Assembly (NCBI RefSeq): GCF_016714275.1
Contig: NZ_JADJNP010000002.1
Coordinates: 496,001-560,000, forward strand
DNA: 64,000 nucleotides
Direction: 5' to 3'
From: Tessaracoccus sp.
GTDB taxonomy: Bacteria; Actinomycetota; Actinomycetes; Propionibacteriales; Propionibacteriaceae
The notes beneath the pieces were generated by a model. It did not search any database, was not told the origin of the DNA, and saw nothing but the letters and a program-made list of their open reading frames with translations. Position 1 is the stretch's first letter. Each line of letters begins with the position of its first letter. Made by a program: the position numbers and the translations under genes. This document shows, one piece after another, positions 1 to 9,329 of the stretch.

Positions 1-121
1 CCGCTTCTCGGCCGACGACGCGGACTCTCGTCGTCCGCTGGGAGGAACTTAGCGCCTCCAAGGAACCACGAGCACTCGGGGTACTTTAGGACCCGGACAC
101 CCACATCCTCCTTGGAGGAGA

Positions 122-293
122 CTAGGGCCCTTACGAAAGCGGAAGGTGGCCTACTGCGCAGCGCCCTGGCACGCCGTCTGCTTCGTTGCACTCGTCGACG
201 GGAGGGTGGACATACTCGTCGAGATACGGGGGTCGTATCTCATCCCGCCTGGCACGTCCTCGCCGGAGGAGGCATTGTTCAGCACGCTCCTAG
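122..293. repeat. Diverged copy of the ~160-nt intergenic element family
   Basis: This stretch shares core sequence with the elements at 27132-27296, 51644-51805 and 59107-59267. It has a CCTACTGCG motif at 150-158, a GCTTCGTTG motif near 180, and near 255-268 a GCACGTCCTCGCCGGAG block almost identical to the reverse complement of the 27-kb copy. The outer stem seen in the other copies is weak here: about five base pairs between 122-126 and 289-293, then scattered matches. The 3' edge runs into the ffh stop codon. The small reading frame across it (146 onward, plus strand) looks like a chance translation. In the first 121 bases I see no gene, only a short hairpin (13-19 with about 28-34). Confidence 0.5.
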
Positions 294-1825
294 AACTTGG
301 GCTTGTTCTGGTCGAACATCTTCTGCAGCTCAGGGGGGAGCTGGAAGTCGTCCATCGACTGCGGGATCTGCGGCACGGCCGGCTGCTGCGGCAGGCGCTG
401 CGCGGGGCGCTGGGCCTGCCGCGGCGCGGGCTTCTTGCCCTTTCGCTTGCTCGTCACCGGCTTCTTGGAGCCCGCGCGACGACCCGCACCCATACCGGGC
501 ATTCCCGGCATCCCGGGCATCCCGCCGCCGGCCATGGCCTCCATCATCTTCCGAGCCTCGACGAAGCGGTTGACGAGCTTGTTCACCTCGGAGACCTGCA
601 CCCCTGCGCCCTTGGCGATGCGGGCGCGGCGGGAGCCGTTGAGGATGGAGACGTCGTCGCGCTCGGCGGGGGTCATCGAGTAGATGATCGCCTCGATCCG
701 GTCGATCTCCTTCTCATCGATCTCGTTGATCGCCTGCTTGAACTGGCCCGCGCCGGGCAGCATGCCGAGTATCTTCGACATCGGCCCCATCTTGCGCAGC
801 TGCTGCATCTGGGAGAGGAAGTCCTGGAGGCCGAACTTGTTCTTGCCCATCAGCTTCTCGGCGGCGGCGCGCGACTGCTCCGCGTCGAAGGTCTTCTCCG
901 CCTGCTCGATGAGCGTCAGGACGTCCCCCATGCCGAGGATGCGCGAGGCCATCCTGTCGGGGTGGAACATGTCGAAGTCGCCAAGGCCTTCGCCGTTGGA
1001 GGCGAACATGATCGGCTTGCCGAGGACGCGCGCGATCGAGAGCGCCGCGCCGCCGCGGGCGTCGCCGTCGAGCTTCGTGAGGACGACGCCGTCGACCCCG
1101 ACGCCCTCGTCAAACGCCTTGGCGGTGTTGACGGCGTCCTGGCCGATCATGGCGTCGACGACGAACAGCGTCTCGTCCGGGCCGACAGCGGCCTTGATGT
1201 TCGCAGCCTGCTGCATGAGCTCCTGGTCGACGCCCAGGCGGCCCGCGGTGTCGACGATCACGACGTCGTACAGCTTGTGCTCGGCGTGCTCGATGGCGCG
1301 GCGGGCGACGTCGATGGGGTCGCCGACGCCGTTGCCGGGCTCGGGCGCGAAGACGTGAACCCCCGCGCGCTCGCCGACGATCTGCAGCTGGTTGACGGCG
1401 TTCGGGCGCTGGAGGTCTGCGGCGACGAGCAGCGGCGTGCGCTTGTTCTCCTTCAGCCATAGGCCGAGCTTGCCCGCGAGCGTCGTCTTGCCCGCGCCTT
1501 GGAGGCCGGCGAGCATGATGACTGTCGGGGGCCGCTTCGCGTGCCGGATAGGCCGGGCCTCGCCGCCCAGGATCGAGACGAGCTCCTCATTGACGAACTT
1601 GATGATCTGCTGTGACGGGTTCAGGGCCTTCGACAGCTCCGCGTCGAGCGACCGGGTCTTGACGGTGGAGACGAACTCCTTGACGACGCCGAGGTTGACG
1701 TCGGCCTCGAGCAGGGCGATGCGGATCTCTCGCATCGTCGCATCGATATCGGCCTCGGTCAGGCGCCCCTTGGAGCGCAGCCCCTTGAACACCGACGAAA
1801 GCCGGTCTTGCAGCGTGTCGAACAC
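290..1825 (-). CDS. ffh: Signal recognition particle GTPase Ffh
   Basis: SRP54/Ffh, 511 aa. It binds 4.5S RNA and signal sequences and, with FtsY, delivers nascent membrane proteins to the translocon. An N-terminal helical bundle precedes the G domain. The P-loop GLQGAGKTT is at about residues 107-115, followed by a DTAGR motif and TKLDGDARGG. The C-terminal M domain ends in a Met/Gly-rich stretch (MPGMPGMPGM) and a basic tail. Length is normal for actinobacteria. The open frame extends further upstream, but homology begins at FDTLQDRLS. I therefore place the start at the GTG at 1825, which has AAGGGAC about 8 nt upstream. A divergent helicase gene starts about 95 nt away. FtsY is encoded 2.4 kb away on the same strand. 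Confidence 0.97.
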   Translation of the reverse strand: MFDTLQDRLSSVFKGLRSKGRLTEADIDATMREIRIALLEADVNLGVVKEFVSTVKTRSLDAELSKALNPSQQIIKFVNEELVSILGGEARPIRHAKRPPTVIMLAGLQGAGKTTLAGKLGLWLKENKRTPLLVAADLQRPNAVNQLQIVGERAGVHVFAPEPGNGVGDPIDVARRAIEHAEHKLYDVVIVDTAGRLGVDQELMQQAANIKAAVGPDETLFVVDAMIGQDAVNTAKAFDEGVGVDGVVLTKLDGDARGGAALSIARVLGKPIMFASNGEGLGDFDMFHPDRMASRILGMGDVLTLIEQAEKTFDAEQSRAAAEKLMGKNKFGLQDFLSQMQQLRKMGPMSKILGMLPGAGQFKQAINEIDEKEIDRIEAIIYSMTPAERDDVSILNGSRRARIAKGAGVQVSEVNKLVNRFVEARKMMEAMAGGGMPGMPGMPGMGAGRRAGSKKPVTSKRKGKKPAPRQAQRPAQRLPQQPAVPQIPQSMDDFQLPPELQKMFDQNKPKF

Positions 1826-1920
1826 TTGGGCGTCCCTTCGCAAATGTGCTTGATCGCGCCCAAGGATACTTGAACCGCGCGGGGTGAAAACTGTCTGTCG
1901 GGCATGGCAGGGTGTCCGGC

Positions 1921-4215
1921 ATGAGTGAACCGTGGGACCTGGAGCCGCCGCCGGAGTTCGACGAGCTGCCGCCCGACCCCTGGGACGAGCCGCCCGCGGA
2001 CCTGGCCGAGGCCGTGGCCGCCCCGCGCGCCACCGCGCCGCGCGTGGCCCGCACCGTGCCTCAGCGGGATGTCGTCGAACGCGGCACCCGCGGGTTGCGC
2101 GAGGAGGCGCTCCAGGTCCTGCGCGCGTTGACCGGAAACCCGGACGCCGTGTTCCACGACGGGCAGTTCGAGGCGATCGAGGCACTGGTGGCGGAGCATC
2201 GCCGCGCGCTTGTTGTGCAGCGCACAGGCTGGGGCAAGTCGGCCGTCTATTTCATCGCCGCGCTGCTCCAGCGCCGGGCAGGCGCTGGCCCTGCACTCAT
2301 CGTGTCGCCGCTGCTGGCGCTCATGCGGGACCAGGTGGCCGCCGCCGAGCGCGCGGGCGTGCGCGCCGCCGCCATCAACTCCGCCAACGTCACGGAGTGG
2401 AACGACATCGAGCGGCTCCTGGACGACGACGCGGTCGACGTCCTGCTCGTCTCCCCCGAACGGCTCGTCAACCCGCGGTTCCGGGCCGAGCAACTCCCCC
2501 GCCTGATCGGCACCGCGGGCCTCGTCGTCATCGACGAGGCGCACTGCATCAGCGACTGGGGCCACGACTTCCGGCCGGACTACCGCCGCATCCGCACGCT
2601 GATCTCCGAGCTCCCCTCCGACGTCCCCGTTCTCGCGACGACGGCGACCGCGAACGAGCGTGTCGTGCACGACGTCGAGGAGCAGATGGCCGCGGGTGGG
2701 CATGAGGTGTTCACGCTGCGCGGGCCGCTGGCGCGGGCGTCGCTACGGCTGGGCGTGCTGGAGATGAAGACCTCGTGGCGCCGTCTGGCTTGGCTGACGC
2801 AACACCTGGCGGAGCTGCCAGGCAGCGGCATCGTCTACTGCCTCACCGTCGCCGCAGCGGAGGAGACGGCAGCGCAGCTGGCGAAGGCCGGGCACCGTGT
2901 GCTCCCCTACACCGGCCGCACGGACCAGGCGGAGCGGCTCGCTGCCGAGGAGGCGCTGAAGGGCAACGAGGTGAAGGCGTTGATCGCGACGTCGGCGCTC
3001 GGGATGGGCTTCGACAAGCCGGACCTCGGTTTCGTCGTCCACTTCGGCTCCCCCAGCTCCCCCGTCGCGTACTACCAGCAGGTCGGCCGCGCCGGCCGCG
3101 CCACCCCCAGCGCCGACGTCCTGCTCCTTCCGGGTTCCGAGGACAAGGAGATCTGGCGGTACTTCGCGACCAACGCGATGCCGACGAAGCAGCGGGCGGA
3201 CGCCGTGCTGTCGGCGTTGGGCGAGGCGCCGGGTCCGCTGTCGATCGGCGCGCTGGAGGCCCGGGTGGATCTCCGCCGCAGCCAGTTGGAGCTGCTGCTG
3301 AAGGTGCTCGCCGTCGATGGCGTCGTCGAGTACGGGCAGGGCGGCTGGACGGCGACCGGCCGGGCGTGGACGTTCGACAAGGAGCGCTACGACCGGATCG
3401 CCGAGTCGAGAGTCGCCGAGCAGGACGCGATGCTGCGCTATCAGCGCGGCGCCCAGTGCCGGATGGCGTTCCTCACCAGCTCCCTCGACGACCCGGCGAG
3501 CGCGCCGTGCGGCCGCTGCGACGTGTGCGCCGGCCCGTGGTACGCCACCGATGTGTCGCTCGACGCCGAGCGCGGCGCCCAGGAGTCGCTGGAGCGCGTG
3601 GGTGTCGAGGTCCCGCCGCGGGCGCTCTGGCCGCAGGGACTCGACCGGGTCGGCGTCACCGTCGGGGGCAAGGCGGTCAAGGGCAAGATTCCGGCCGACG
3701 AGCAGCTCGCCGAGGGCCGGGTCATCGCGCGACTCACCGACCTCGGCTACGGCACCGCGCTCCGGGAGCTGTTCGCGCCGGACCGCGACGGGCGCCCGAT
3801 GGATCGGGACCTTCCGGCCTCGTTGGCCTCGGCCTGCCTGCGTGTGTTGAAGGGCTGGGAGTGGGAAGAGCGGCCGGTCGCCGTCGCCTGGGTGCCGAGC
3901 GTCTCCCGGCCGGGGCTGGTCGAGTCGCTGGCCACGGGGATCGCCCGGGCCGGCCGGCTGGAGTTGCTCGGCCCGTTGACGCTGCACGCCGACGCCCCGG
4001 TGGGGTCGGCCAACAGCGCGTTCCGGGTCCGCGACCTGTGGGGTCGGTTCTCGGTGCCTCCCGTGCTGGCCGCGCGGCTATCGTCGCTCGACGGCCCCGT
4101 GCTGCTGGTCGACGACCTGATCGACTCGCGCTGGACGATCACCGTTGCGGGTCGCCTGCTGCGCCGCGCCGGAGCCGACGCGGTGCTCCCGCTGGCCCTC
4201 GGATCGGTGGGGTGA
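1921..4215 (+). CDS. RecQ-like DEAH helicase with C-terminal phosphoribosyltransferase-like domain
   Basis: Superfamily 2 DNA helicase, 764 aa. The N-terminal ~50 residues are acidic and proline-rich. Walker A (RTGWGKS) is at about 101-107 and the DEAH box (VVIDEAHCISDW) at about 203-214. The second RecA lobe ends in GRAGRA. A RecQ-type zinc-binding cysteine cluster follows (QCRMAFL, then CGRCDVC). Instead of an HRDC domain, the C-terminus carries VLLVDDLIDSRWT, the PRPP-binding signature of type I phosphoribosyltransferases (ComF-like). The likely role is DNA repair or recombination; what the PRTase part does is not known to me. I chose the ATG at 1921, with AGGG 8 nt upstream, over an in-frame GTG at 1912. 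The stop codon abuts the convergent ftsY stop with no gap. Confidence 0.9.
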   Translation: MSEPWDLEPPPEFDELPPDPWDEPPADLAEAVAAPRATAPRVARTVPQRDVVERGTRGLREEALQVLRALTGNPDAVFHDGQFEAIEALVAEHRRALVVQRTGWGKSAVYFIAALLQRRAGAGPALIVSPLLALMRDQVAAAERAGVRAAAINSANVTEWNDIERLLDDDAVDVLLVSPERLVNPRFRAEQLPRLIGTAGLVVIDEAHCISDWGHDFRPDYRRIRTLISELPSDVPVLATTATANERVVHDVEEQMAAGGHEVFTLRGPLARASLRLGVLEMKTSWRRLAWLTQHLAELPGSGIVYCLTVAAAEETAAQLAKAGHRVLPYTGRTDQAERLAAEEALKGNEVKALIATSALGMGFDKPDLGFVVHFGSPSSPVAYYQQVGRAGRATPSADVLLLPGSEDKEIWRYFATNAMPTKQRADAVLSALGEAPGPLSIGALEARVDLRRSQLELLLKVLAVDGVVEYGQGGWTATGRAWTFDKERYDRIAESRVAEQDAMLRYQRGAQCRMAFLTSSLDDPASAPCGRCDVCAGPWYATDVSLDAERGAQESLERVGVEVPPRALWPQGLDRVGVTVGGKAVKGKIPADEQLAEGRVIARLTDLGYGTALRELFAPDRDGRPMDRDLPASLASACLRVLKGWEWEERPVAVAWVPSVSRPGLVESLATGIARAGRLELLGPLTLHADAPVGSANSAFRVRDLWGRFSVPPVLAARLSSLDGPVLLVDDLIDSRWTITVAGRLLRRAGADAVLPLALGSVG

Positions 4216-5406
4216 CTACTCGCCGAGGATGCCCTGGACGAAGCCCTCGGGGTCGAACGGGGCCAGGTCATCGACGCCCTCGCCCAATCCCACGAGCTTG
4301 ACGGGGACGCCGAGCTCGCGCTGGACCTGGACGACGATGCCGCCCTTGGCGGAGCCATCGAGCTTCGTGAGCACGATGCCGGTGACGTCGACGACCTCGG
4401 CGAAGATGCGCGCCTGGGTCATGCCGTTCTGGCCGGTGGTGGCGTCGAGGACGAGCAGCACTTCCGTGACCGGGGCCTTCTTCTCGATGACGCGCTTGAC
4501 CTTGCCGAGTTCGTCCATCAGGCCGGTCTTGGTGTGCAGGCGGCCGGCGGTGTCGACGAGCACGACGTCGGTGCCATCGGCGACACCCTTCGCGACGGCG
4601 TCGAACGCGACCGATGCGGGGTCGGCGCCGTCGACGTCGCTGCGCACGGTCTCGACGCCCACGCGCTCGCCCCACGTGGCGAGCTGCTCGGCGGCGGCGG
4701 CGCGGAAGGTGTCGGCCGCGCCCAGCACGACTGACTTGCCGTCGGCGACCAGCACGCGGGCCAGCTTGCCGACGGTCGTGGTCTTGCCCGTGCCATTCAC
4801 GCCGACGACGAGCACGACGGCCGGGTCGCCGTCGTTCGCCGGGGTCAGGTTCAGGGAGCGGTCGAGGCTGGGGTTCACGAGCCGCAACAGCTCGGCGCGC
4901 AGCACCTCGCGGGCCTTCGCGGAGTCGGCGACGCCGTCGACGGCGAGCTGCTTGCGTAGCGCGTCGGTCAGCTCCGTCGCCGGCCCAACGCCGAGGTCGG
5001 AGGTGATGAGCGTCGTCTCGAAGTCGTCCCACACGTCCGCGTCGATCTTGTCGACCGACAGGAGGTCCGCGAGCGCCCGGGCGAGCGCGTTGTTGCTGGA
5101 AGACAGCCGACGCCGCAGCCGGGCCCAGCGCGACAGCGGCGCCTCGGGCTCGTCCAGCACGGGTGCCGCGGGCTCGACGACGACCGGCTCGGTGATCGGC
5201 TCAGGCTCACCTTCGGCCGCGGGAGCTGCCGGCTCCTTTTCCGCGGGTTCGGGCGCCGGCTCCTCAACAGAGGGAGTCAGCTCCGGCTTGGTCTGTGCCT
5301 GCAGCTCCCGCTGCCTGCGGCCGTCAACGGCGATGACGACGGCGCCCACGACGAGCGCGATTCCGACGATGGCAATTACGGTCCAGAAGATCCACACGGC
5401 GGACAT
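4216..5406 (-). CDS. ftsY: Signal recognition particle receptor FtsY
   Basis: SRP receptor GTPase, 396 aa. It docks the Ffh-ribosome complex at the membrane. Actinobacterial features are visible: an N-terminal transmembrane helix (about residues 4-27), an acidic Glu/Pro/Ala-rich A domain (to about 125), then the NG domain with GVNGTGKTTT, DTAGR and TKLDGSAKGG. The gene ends directly against the convergent helicase stop at 4215/4216. The small membrane protein gene and smc lie upstream on the same strand, the usual smc-ftsY proximity. Confidence 0.97.
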   Translation of the reverse strand: MSAVWIFWTVIAIVGIALVVGAVVIAVDGRRQRELQAQTKPELTPSVEEPAPEPAEKEPAAPAAEGEPEPITEPVVVEPAAPVLDEPEAPLSRWARLRRRLSSSNNALARALADLLSVDKIDADVWDDFETTLITSDLGVGPATELTDALRKQLAVDGVADSAKAREVLRAELLRLVNPSLDRSLNLTPANDGDPAVVLVVGVNGTGKTTTVGKLARVLVADGKSVVLGAADTFRAAAAEQLATWGERVGVETVRSDVDGADPASVAFDAVAKGVADGTDVVLVDTAGRLHTKTGLMDELGKVKRVIEKKAPVTEVLLVLDATTGQNGMTQARIFAEVVDVTGIVLTKLDGSAKGGIVVQVQRELGVPVKLVGLGEGVDDLAPFDPEGFVQGILGE

Positions 5407-5454
5407 CCTACTGGCGAGGGCTCACGGAGCCCCATTCGCGGTTGGCGTGCGCCC

Positions 5455-5673
5455 TCAGCGGGCGGAGACGCGTTCGTCGATCCGCTCCTCGAGACGCTCA
5501 ATGAACCGCGGAACCTGACCACGGCCGTTCATGTGCATCTCTGCCGCCTCCGCGAGCTCATTCAGCTTCTGCCGCTTGAGTGTGACATGCCCCGAGGAAA
5601 CGGCGACGACGAGAAAAACGGCCACCGCGAGGAGGATGACCAGCAGCACCGCGAAACCGGCGGCAAACGACAT
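5455..5673 (-). CDS. Small single-pass membrane protein of unknown function
   Basis: A 72-aa protein between smc and ftsY. I place the start at the ATG at 5673 (MSFAAGFAVLL), preceded by AAAGGG. The longer open frame reaches 5763 but gives an unconvincing N-terminus. One hydrophobic helix covers about residues 4-27. A basic patch (KRQK) follows, then a charged C-terminus that looks helical (FIERLEERIDER). The topology suggests N-out with a cytoplasmic tail. I do not recognise the family. The spacing suggests co-transcription with ftsY. Confidence 0.7.
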   Translation of the reverse strand: MSFAAGFAVLLVILLAVAVFLVVAVSSGHVTLKRQKLNELAEAAEMHMNGRGQVPRFIERLEERIDERVSAR

Positions 5674-5786
5674 GAGAGACCCTTTCGAGGACGGCATTCT
5701 TGGGCTCGCAAATGAGTCTGCCACCGTCGTCGACCCAAACCCAATCGACACGCCAGCGTCCACCGCAACAGGTGGCTGGCGAGTGG

Positions 5787-8700
5787 TTAGTCGGTGTGGA
5801 GGCGCTGGCTGACGACGGTGGAGATGCCGTCGCCGCGCATGGTCACGCCGTACAGAGAGTCAGCGATCTCCATGGTGCGCTTCTGATGCGTTATCACCAG
5901 TAGCTGGGAGTTGGCGCGGAGTTCTTCGTAGATGCTCAGCAGGCGGCCGAGGTTGGCATCGTCGAGCGCCGCCTCCACCTCGTCGAGAATGTAGAACGGG
6001 CTGGGGCGGGCGATGAAAAGACTGACGAGGAACGCGACGGCGACCAGGGAGCGCTCGCCGCCCGAGAGCAGCGAGAGGCGCTTGACCTGCTTGCCTGCGG
6101 GGCGCGCCTCGACCTCGACGCCCGTGGTCAGCCAGTCCCCGGGGTCGGTAAGGATGAGGCGGCCCTCGCCGCCGGGGAAGAGGCGACCGAAGACGTCGCC
6201 GAAGCTCTTCTCGACATCGCGGTAGGCGGCCTCGAAGACCTCCTGCACGCGCTTGTCGACCTCGGCGACGATGTCCAGCAGGTCTGTGCGCGTCTGCCGA
6301 AGGTCCTCCAGCTGCTCGGCGAGGAACTGGTGGCGCGCGGTCATCGCCTCGAACTCCTCGAGCGCCAGGGGGTTGACCCGGCCGAGGATGGCGAGGTTGC
6401 GCTCGGCCGCGCGCAGCCGGGACTGTTGGCGGTCGCGGTCGTAGGCGACAGGCTCCGGCGCCTCGTCCTCTTCCGTAAGCGCGGTGCCGTCCGGCCTGGT
6501 CAGCACCGGAATGGGTTGATCGGGGCCGTACTCGACGACCAACTGTTCCGGCTCGAGGCCCAGCTCGCTCAGCGCACGGTCGGTCAGCTGCTCGATCCGC
6601 ATCCGGAACTCGACGCGTACCATCTCGTCGCGGTGCGCACCGCGGACGATCTCGTCGAGCCGTGTCGCCGCGGCCTTCGCCTCGTGCCGGGCGCGCGTCG
6701 TGCCCGCCTCTGCCTCTCGGCGAGCCTGGTCGGCGGCATCGCGCTGGGCTGTCGCCCGCTGCCGCGCGAGCTCCACCAGGTCCGCGACCCGCAGCCCCGC
6801 CTCGTGGACGGCCCGCGCCACCTCAGCCTCGCGACGCAGCTGCTCCGCCCGCGCCTTAGCCTTCGCCCGCGACTGCCGCTCGTGCTGCGCCGCCCGCTGC
6901 AGCGCGTCCGCCCTGCCCGCGATGGCCTTGAGCTGCTCCTCGATGCTGCGCAGTGCGAGGCGCGCGTCCATCTCCGCCTGCCGCGCCCGCCGCGCCTCCG
7001 CGGCCTTCTGGTCGCGCTCGCCCGCATCTGGTTCCGCGATGTCGTCCTCCGCCGACGCCGCCTCTAGGCGCGCCGTCAGCTCGGCGAGCTGATCCTCGTC
7101 TCTCGCGCGGGCCGCGGTGGCCGCGACCATCGCCTCCTCCAACCGCTCGGCCTCCTTCAGCGCGGTGGCCTGCGCCTGGCGGAACGATCCGAGTTGGTCG
7201 GCGACGGCGGCCAGCTTCGCGTCAGAGTCGTGCAGCGCCGCCAGCGCCGCCTCTTCATCGGCCCGTGCCTCGGCCAGCGCGGACGCCGCCCGCTCGGCCT
7301 CGAACCGCAACCGCTGCGCCTCGTGGTCCGCCTCGGCGAGCGCGCCCTCCGCCTCCGCGAGCTGCGCGTGCAGCTCCAGCAGCGACGGGGCGGCGGCGGA
7401 ACCGCCCTCGACCAACCACGCCGACACCCACTCCCCCGCGCGGGTCACTGCGACGACTGAGGGGTCAGCGGCGACGACTGCAGCGGCGGCAGCGGCGTCC
7501 TCGACGGCGACGACGCCGTCCAGCAGCCGGTCAAGTGCGTCGGACAGCTCCCGGGGTGCCGTGACCAGCGTCCGGGCCGAGGTGCCCTGCACCGGCCGTG
7601 GGCGTGTCGCGGGAGCGCCCGCAACCACCAGAGGGGCGCGTCCCAGGTCGCGCTCGGCCAGGTGACCCGCGGCGGCGACCGCCCCGTCGAGACCGTGGAC
7701 GACGACGGCCTCGGCCGCGCCGCGCAGCGCCGCATCGATCGCGGCCTCCCAGCCGGCCTCGACGGTGAGCTGGTCGCTCAGCCGGCCGAGGACCTCGACA
7801 CGTCCGGAGCCCAGCAGCTCGGCCGCGCCGTCCCTGCGCTCACTCATCAGCCGCAGCGCCTCGACGCGCGCACCTAACCCGGCGCGGGCCTTCGCGTTGT
7901 CGGCCTCGCGGGCCTTGACGGCGTGGACGGCGGTGTCGGCGGCCTCTACCAGAGCCGCGGCCTTCTCATAGACGGCGTCAAGGTCGGACTCCGAGGCGCC
8001 CAGACCGGCAAGCGACGACTCCGTCTCGTGGTAGCGGCGCCCGGCCTGCTCGGCGCGCTCCTCCGCCTCGCCACGGCGGATCTCCAGCCGGGAGACCTCT
8101 TCGCCCGACGCCTCAAGGCGGGCCTGCGTGCTCGACACCCGGCCCGCGAGGCGCGCGAGTCCCTCGCGCCGGTCCGCGATGGCGCGCAGCGCGGCGCTGT
8201 AGGCCTGCTCGGCGGCGGAATGCTCGTGCTCGGCGCCGCCCCGGCGCAGCGTCGCGTCGGTCAGCGTCCCGTTGGCGGCGTCTGCCTCCGCGCGCAGGGC
8301 GTTCTCGCGGGACCGGATCTCGGTAGCCTCGGCCTCGAGCACCTCGGGGTCGCGGCCGCCGACGTCGAGGGTGGGCTGGTTCTCGCCCATCCGCATGCGC
8401 TCCGCAGAGATGGAGATGGTGGTGCCGACGCGCTCCCGGAGGCCCGCGAGCGCGTACCACTGCTCCTGGGCGGCGTCGAAGTCCGCGGCAGCGGCCCGGA
8501 GCCTGCGCTCGGCCGCCTCCTCACCGGCCTGGGCCTGGGCCACGGCCTGCTCGGCCCGGGCCCGCGCCTCGGCGGCGGCCGCCTCGTCGGCGAGCTCTGC
8601 GGCGAGCTGGGCCTGTGCCGTAGCCAGGTCGTCGGCCAGCAGGCGGGCCTTGGCGTCGCGCAGCTCCGCCTGGATGACGGCGGCCTTGCGCGCGGCCTGC

Positions 8701-9326
8701 GCCTGCCGACCCAGCGGCTTCAACTGGCGCTGCAACTCGGCGACCAGGTCCTGCAGCCGCTCGAGGTTCGCCTTGGTCGCCTCCAGCTTCCGCAGCGCCT
8801 TCTCCTTGCGCTTGCGGTGCTTGAGCACGCCGGCGGCCTCCTCAATGAAGCCACGCCGTGACTCCGGCGTCGCCTGCAGGATGGCGTCCAACTGCCCCTG
8901 CCCGACGATGACGTGCATCTCGCGTCCGATGCCGGAGTCGCTCAGCAGTTCCTGCACGTCGAGCAGTCGCGCGGTGGCGCCGTTGATGGCGTACTCGCTG
9001 CCCCCACTGCGGAACATCGTGCGGGTGATGGTGACCTCGGTGTACTCGATCGGCAGCGCGCCGTCGGAGTTGTCGATGGTCAGCTCGACCTCCGCGCGGC
9101 CGAGCGGCGCGCGCTTGGTCGTGCCCGCGAAGATGACGTCCTCCATCTTGCCGCCGCGGAGCGACTTGGCGCCCTGCTCCCCCATCACCCAGCTGAGCGC
9201 GTCCACCACGTTGGACTTGCCGGAGCCGTTCGGCCCGACGACGCAGGTGATGCCCGGCTCGAACACCAGCGTCGTGGCCGAGGCGAAGGACTTGAACCCG
9301 CGCAGGGTGAGCTTCTTGAGGTACAT
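5787..9326 (-). CDS. smc: Chromosome segregation/condensin ATPase SMC
   Basis: SMC, 1179 aa, the normal full length. It forms a homodimeric ring with ScpA/ScpB and compacts and separates replicated chromosomes. Walker A GPNGSGKSN is at about residues 32-40, in a typical N-terminus (LRGFKSFA). Two long Ala/Glu/Arg-rich coiled coils flank a hinge in the middle third. The C-terminal ABC signature is LSLLSGGERSL and Walker B is ILDEVEAALDD. The start ATG at 9326 matches the family N-terminus. scpA/scpB are not in the window. The gene lies 3 nt from the GtrA-like gene, so the two are probably co-transcribed. Confidence 0.98.
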   Translation of the reverse strand: MYLKKLTLRGFKSFASATTLVFEPGITCVVGPNGSGKSNVVDALSWVMGEQGAKSLRGGKMEDVIFAGTTKRAPLGRAEVELTIDNSDGALPIEYTEVTITRTMFRSGGSEYAINGATARLLDVQELLSDSGIGREMHVIVGQGQLDAILQATPESRRGFIEEAAGVLKHRKRKEKALRKLEATKANLERLQDLVAELQRQLKPLGRQAQAARKAAVIQAELRDAKARLLADDLATAQAQLAAELADEAAAAEARARAEQAVAQAQAGEEAAERRLRAAAADFDAAQEQWYALAGLRERVGTTISISAERMRMGENQPTLDVGGRDPEVLEAEATEIRSRENALRAEADAANGTLTDATLRRGGAEHEHSAAEQAYSAALRAIADRREGLARLAGRVSSTQARLEASGEEVSRLEIRRGEAEERAEQAGRRYHETESSLAGLGASESDLDAVYEKAAALVEAADTAVHAVKAREADNAKARAGLGARVEALRLMSERRDGAAELLGSGRVEVLGRLSDQLTVEAGWEAAIDAALRGAAEAVVVHGLDGAVAAAGHLAERDLGRAPLVVAGAPATRPRPVQGTSARTLVTAPRELSDALDRLLDGVVAVEDAAAAAAVVAADPSVVAVTRAGEWVSAWLVEGGSAAAPSLLELHAQLAEAEGALAEADHEAQRLRFEAERAASALAEARADEEAALAALHDSDAKLAAVADQLGSFRQAQATALKEAERLEEAMVAATAARARDEDQLAELTARLEAASAEDDIAEPDAGERDQKAAEARRARQAEMDARLALRSIEEQLKAIAGRADALQRAAQHERQSRAKAKARAEQLRREAEVARAVHEAGLRVADLVELARQRATAQRDAADQARREAEAGTTRARHEAKAAATRLDEIVRGAHRDEMVRVEFRMRIEQLTDRALSELGLEPEQLVVEYGPDQPIPVLTRPDGTALTEEDEAPEPVAYDRDRQQSRLRAAERNLAILGRVNPLALEEFEAMTARHQFLAEQLEDLRQTRTDLLDIVAEVDKRVQEVFEAAYRDVEKSFGDVFGRLFPGGEGRLILTDPGDWLTTGVEVEARPAGKQVKRLSLLSGGERSLVAVAFLVSLFIARPSPFYILDEVEAALDDANLGRLLSIYEELRANSQLLVITHQKRTMEIADSLYGVTMRGDGISTVVSQRLHTD

Positions 9327-9329
9327 CGG

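Noticed and set aside
146..1462. Long plus-strand frame antisense to ffh
   Set aside because: It is a high-GC shadow of ffh with no domain signal and an arginine/leucine-biased composition.
4145..5518. 457-aa plus-strand frame opposite ftsY
   Set aside because: Ser/Thr/Arg-rich shadow of the ftsY sequence, without homology.
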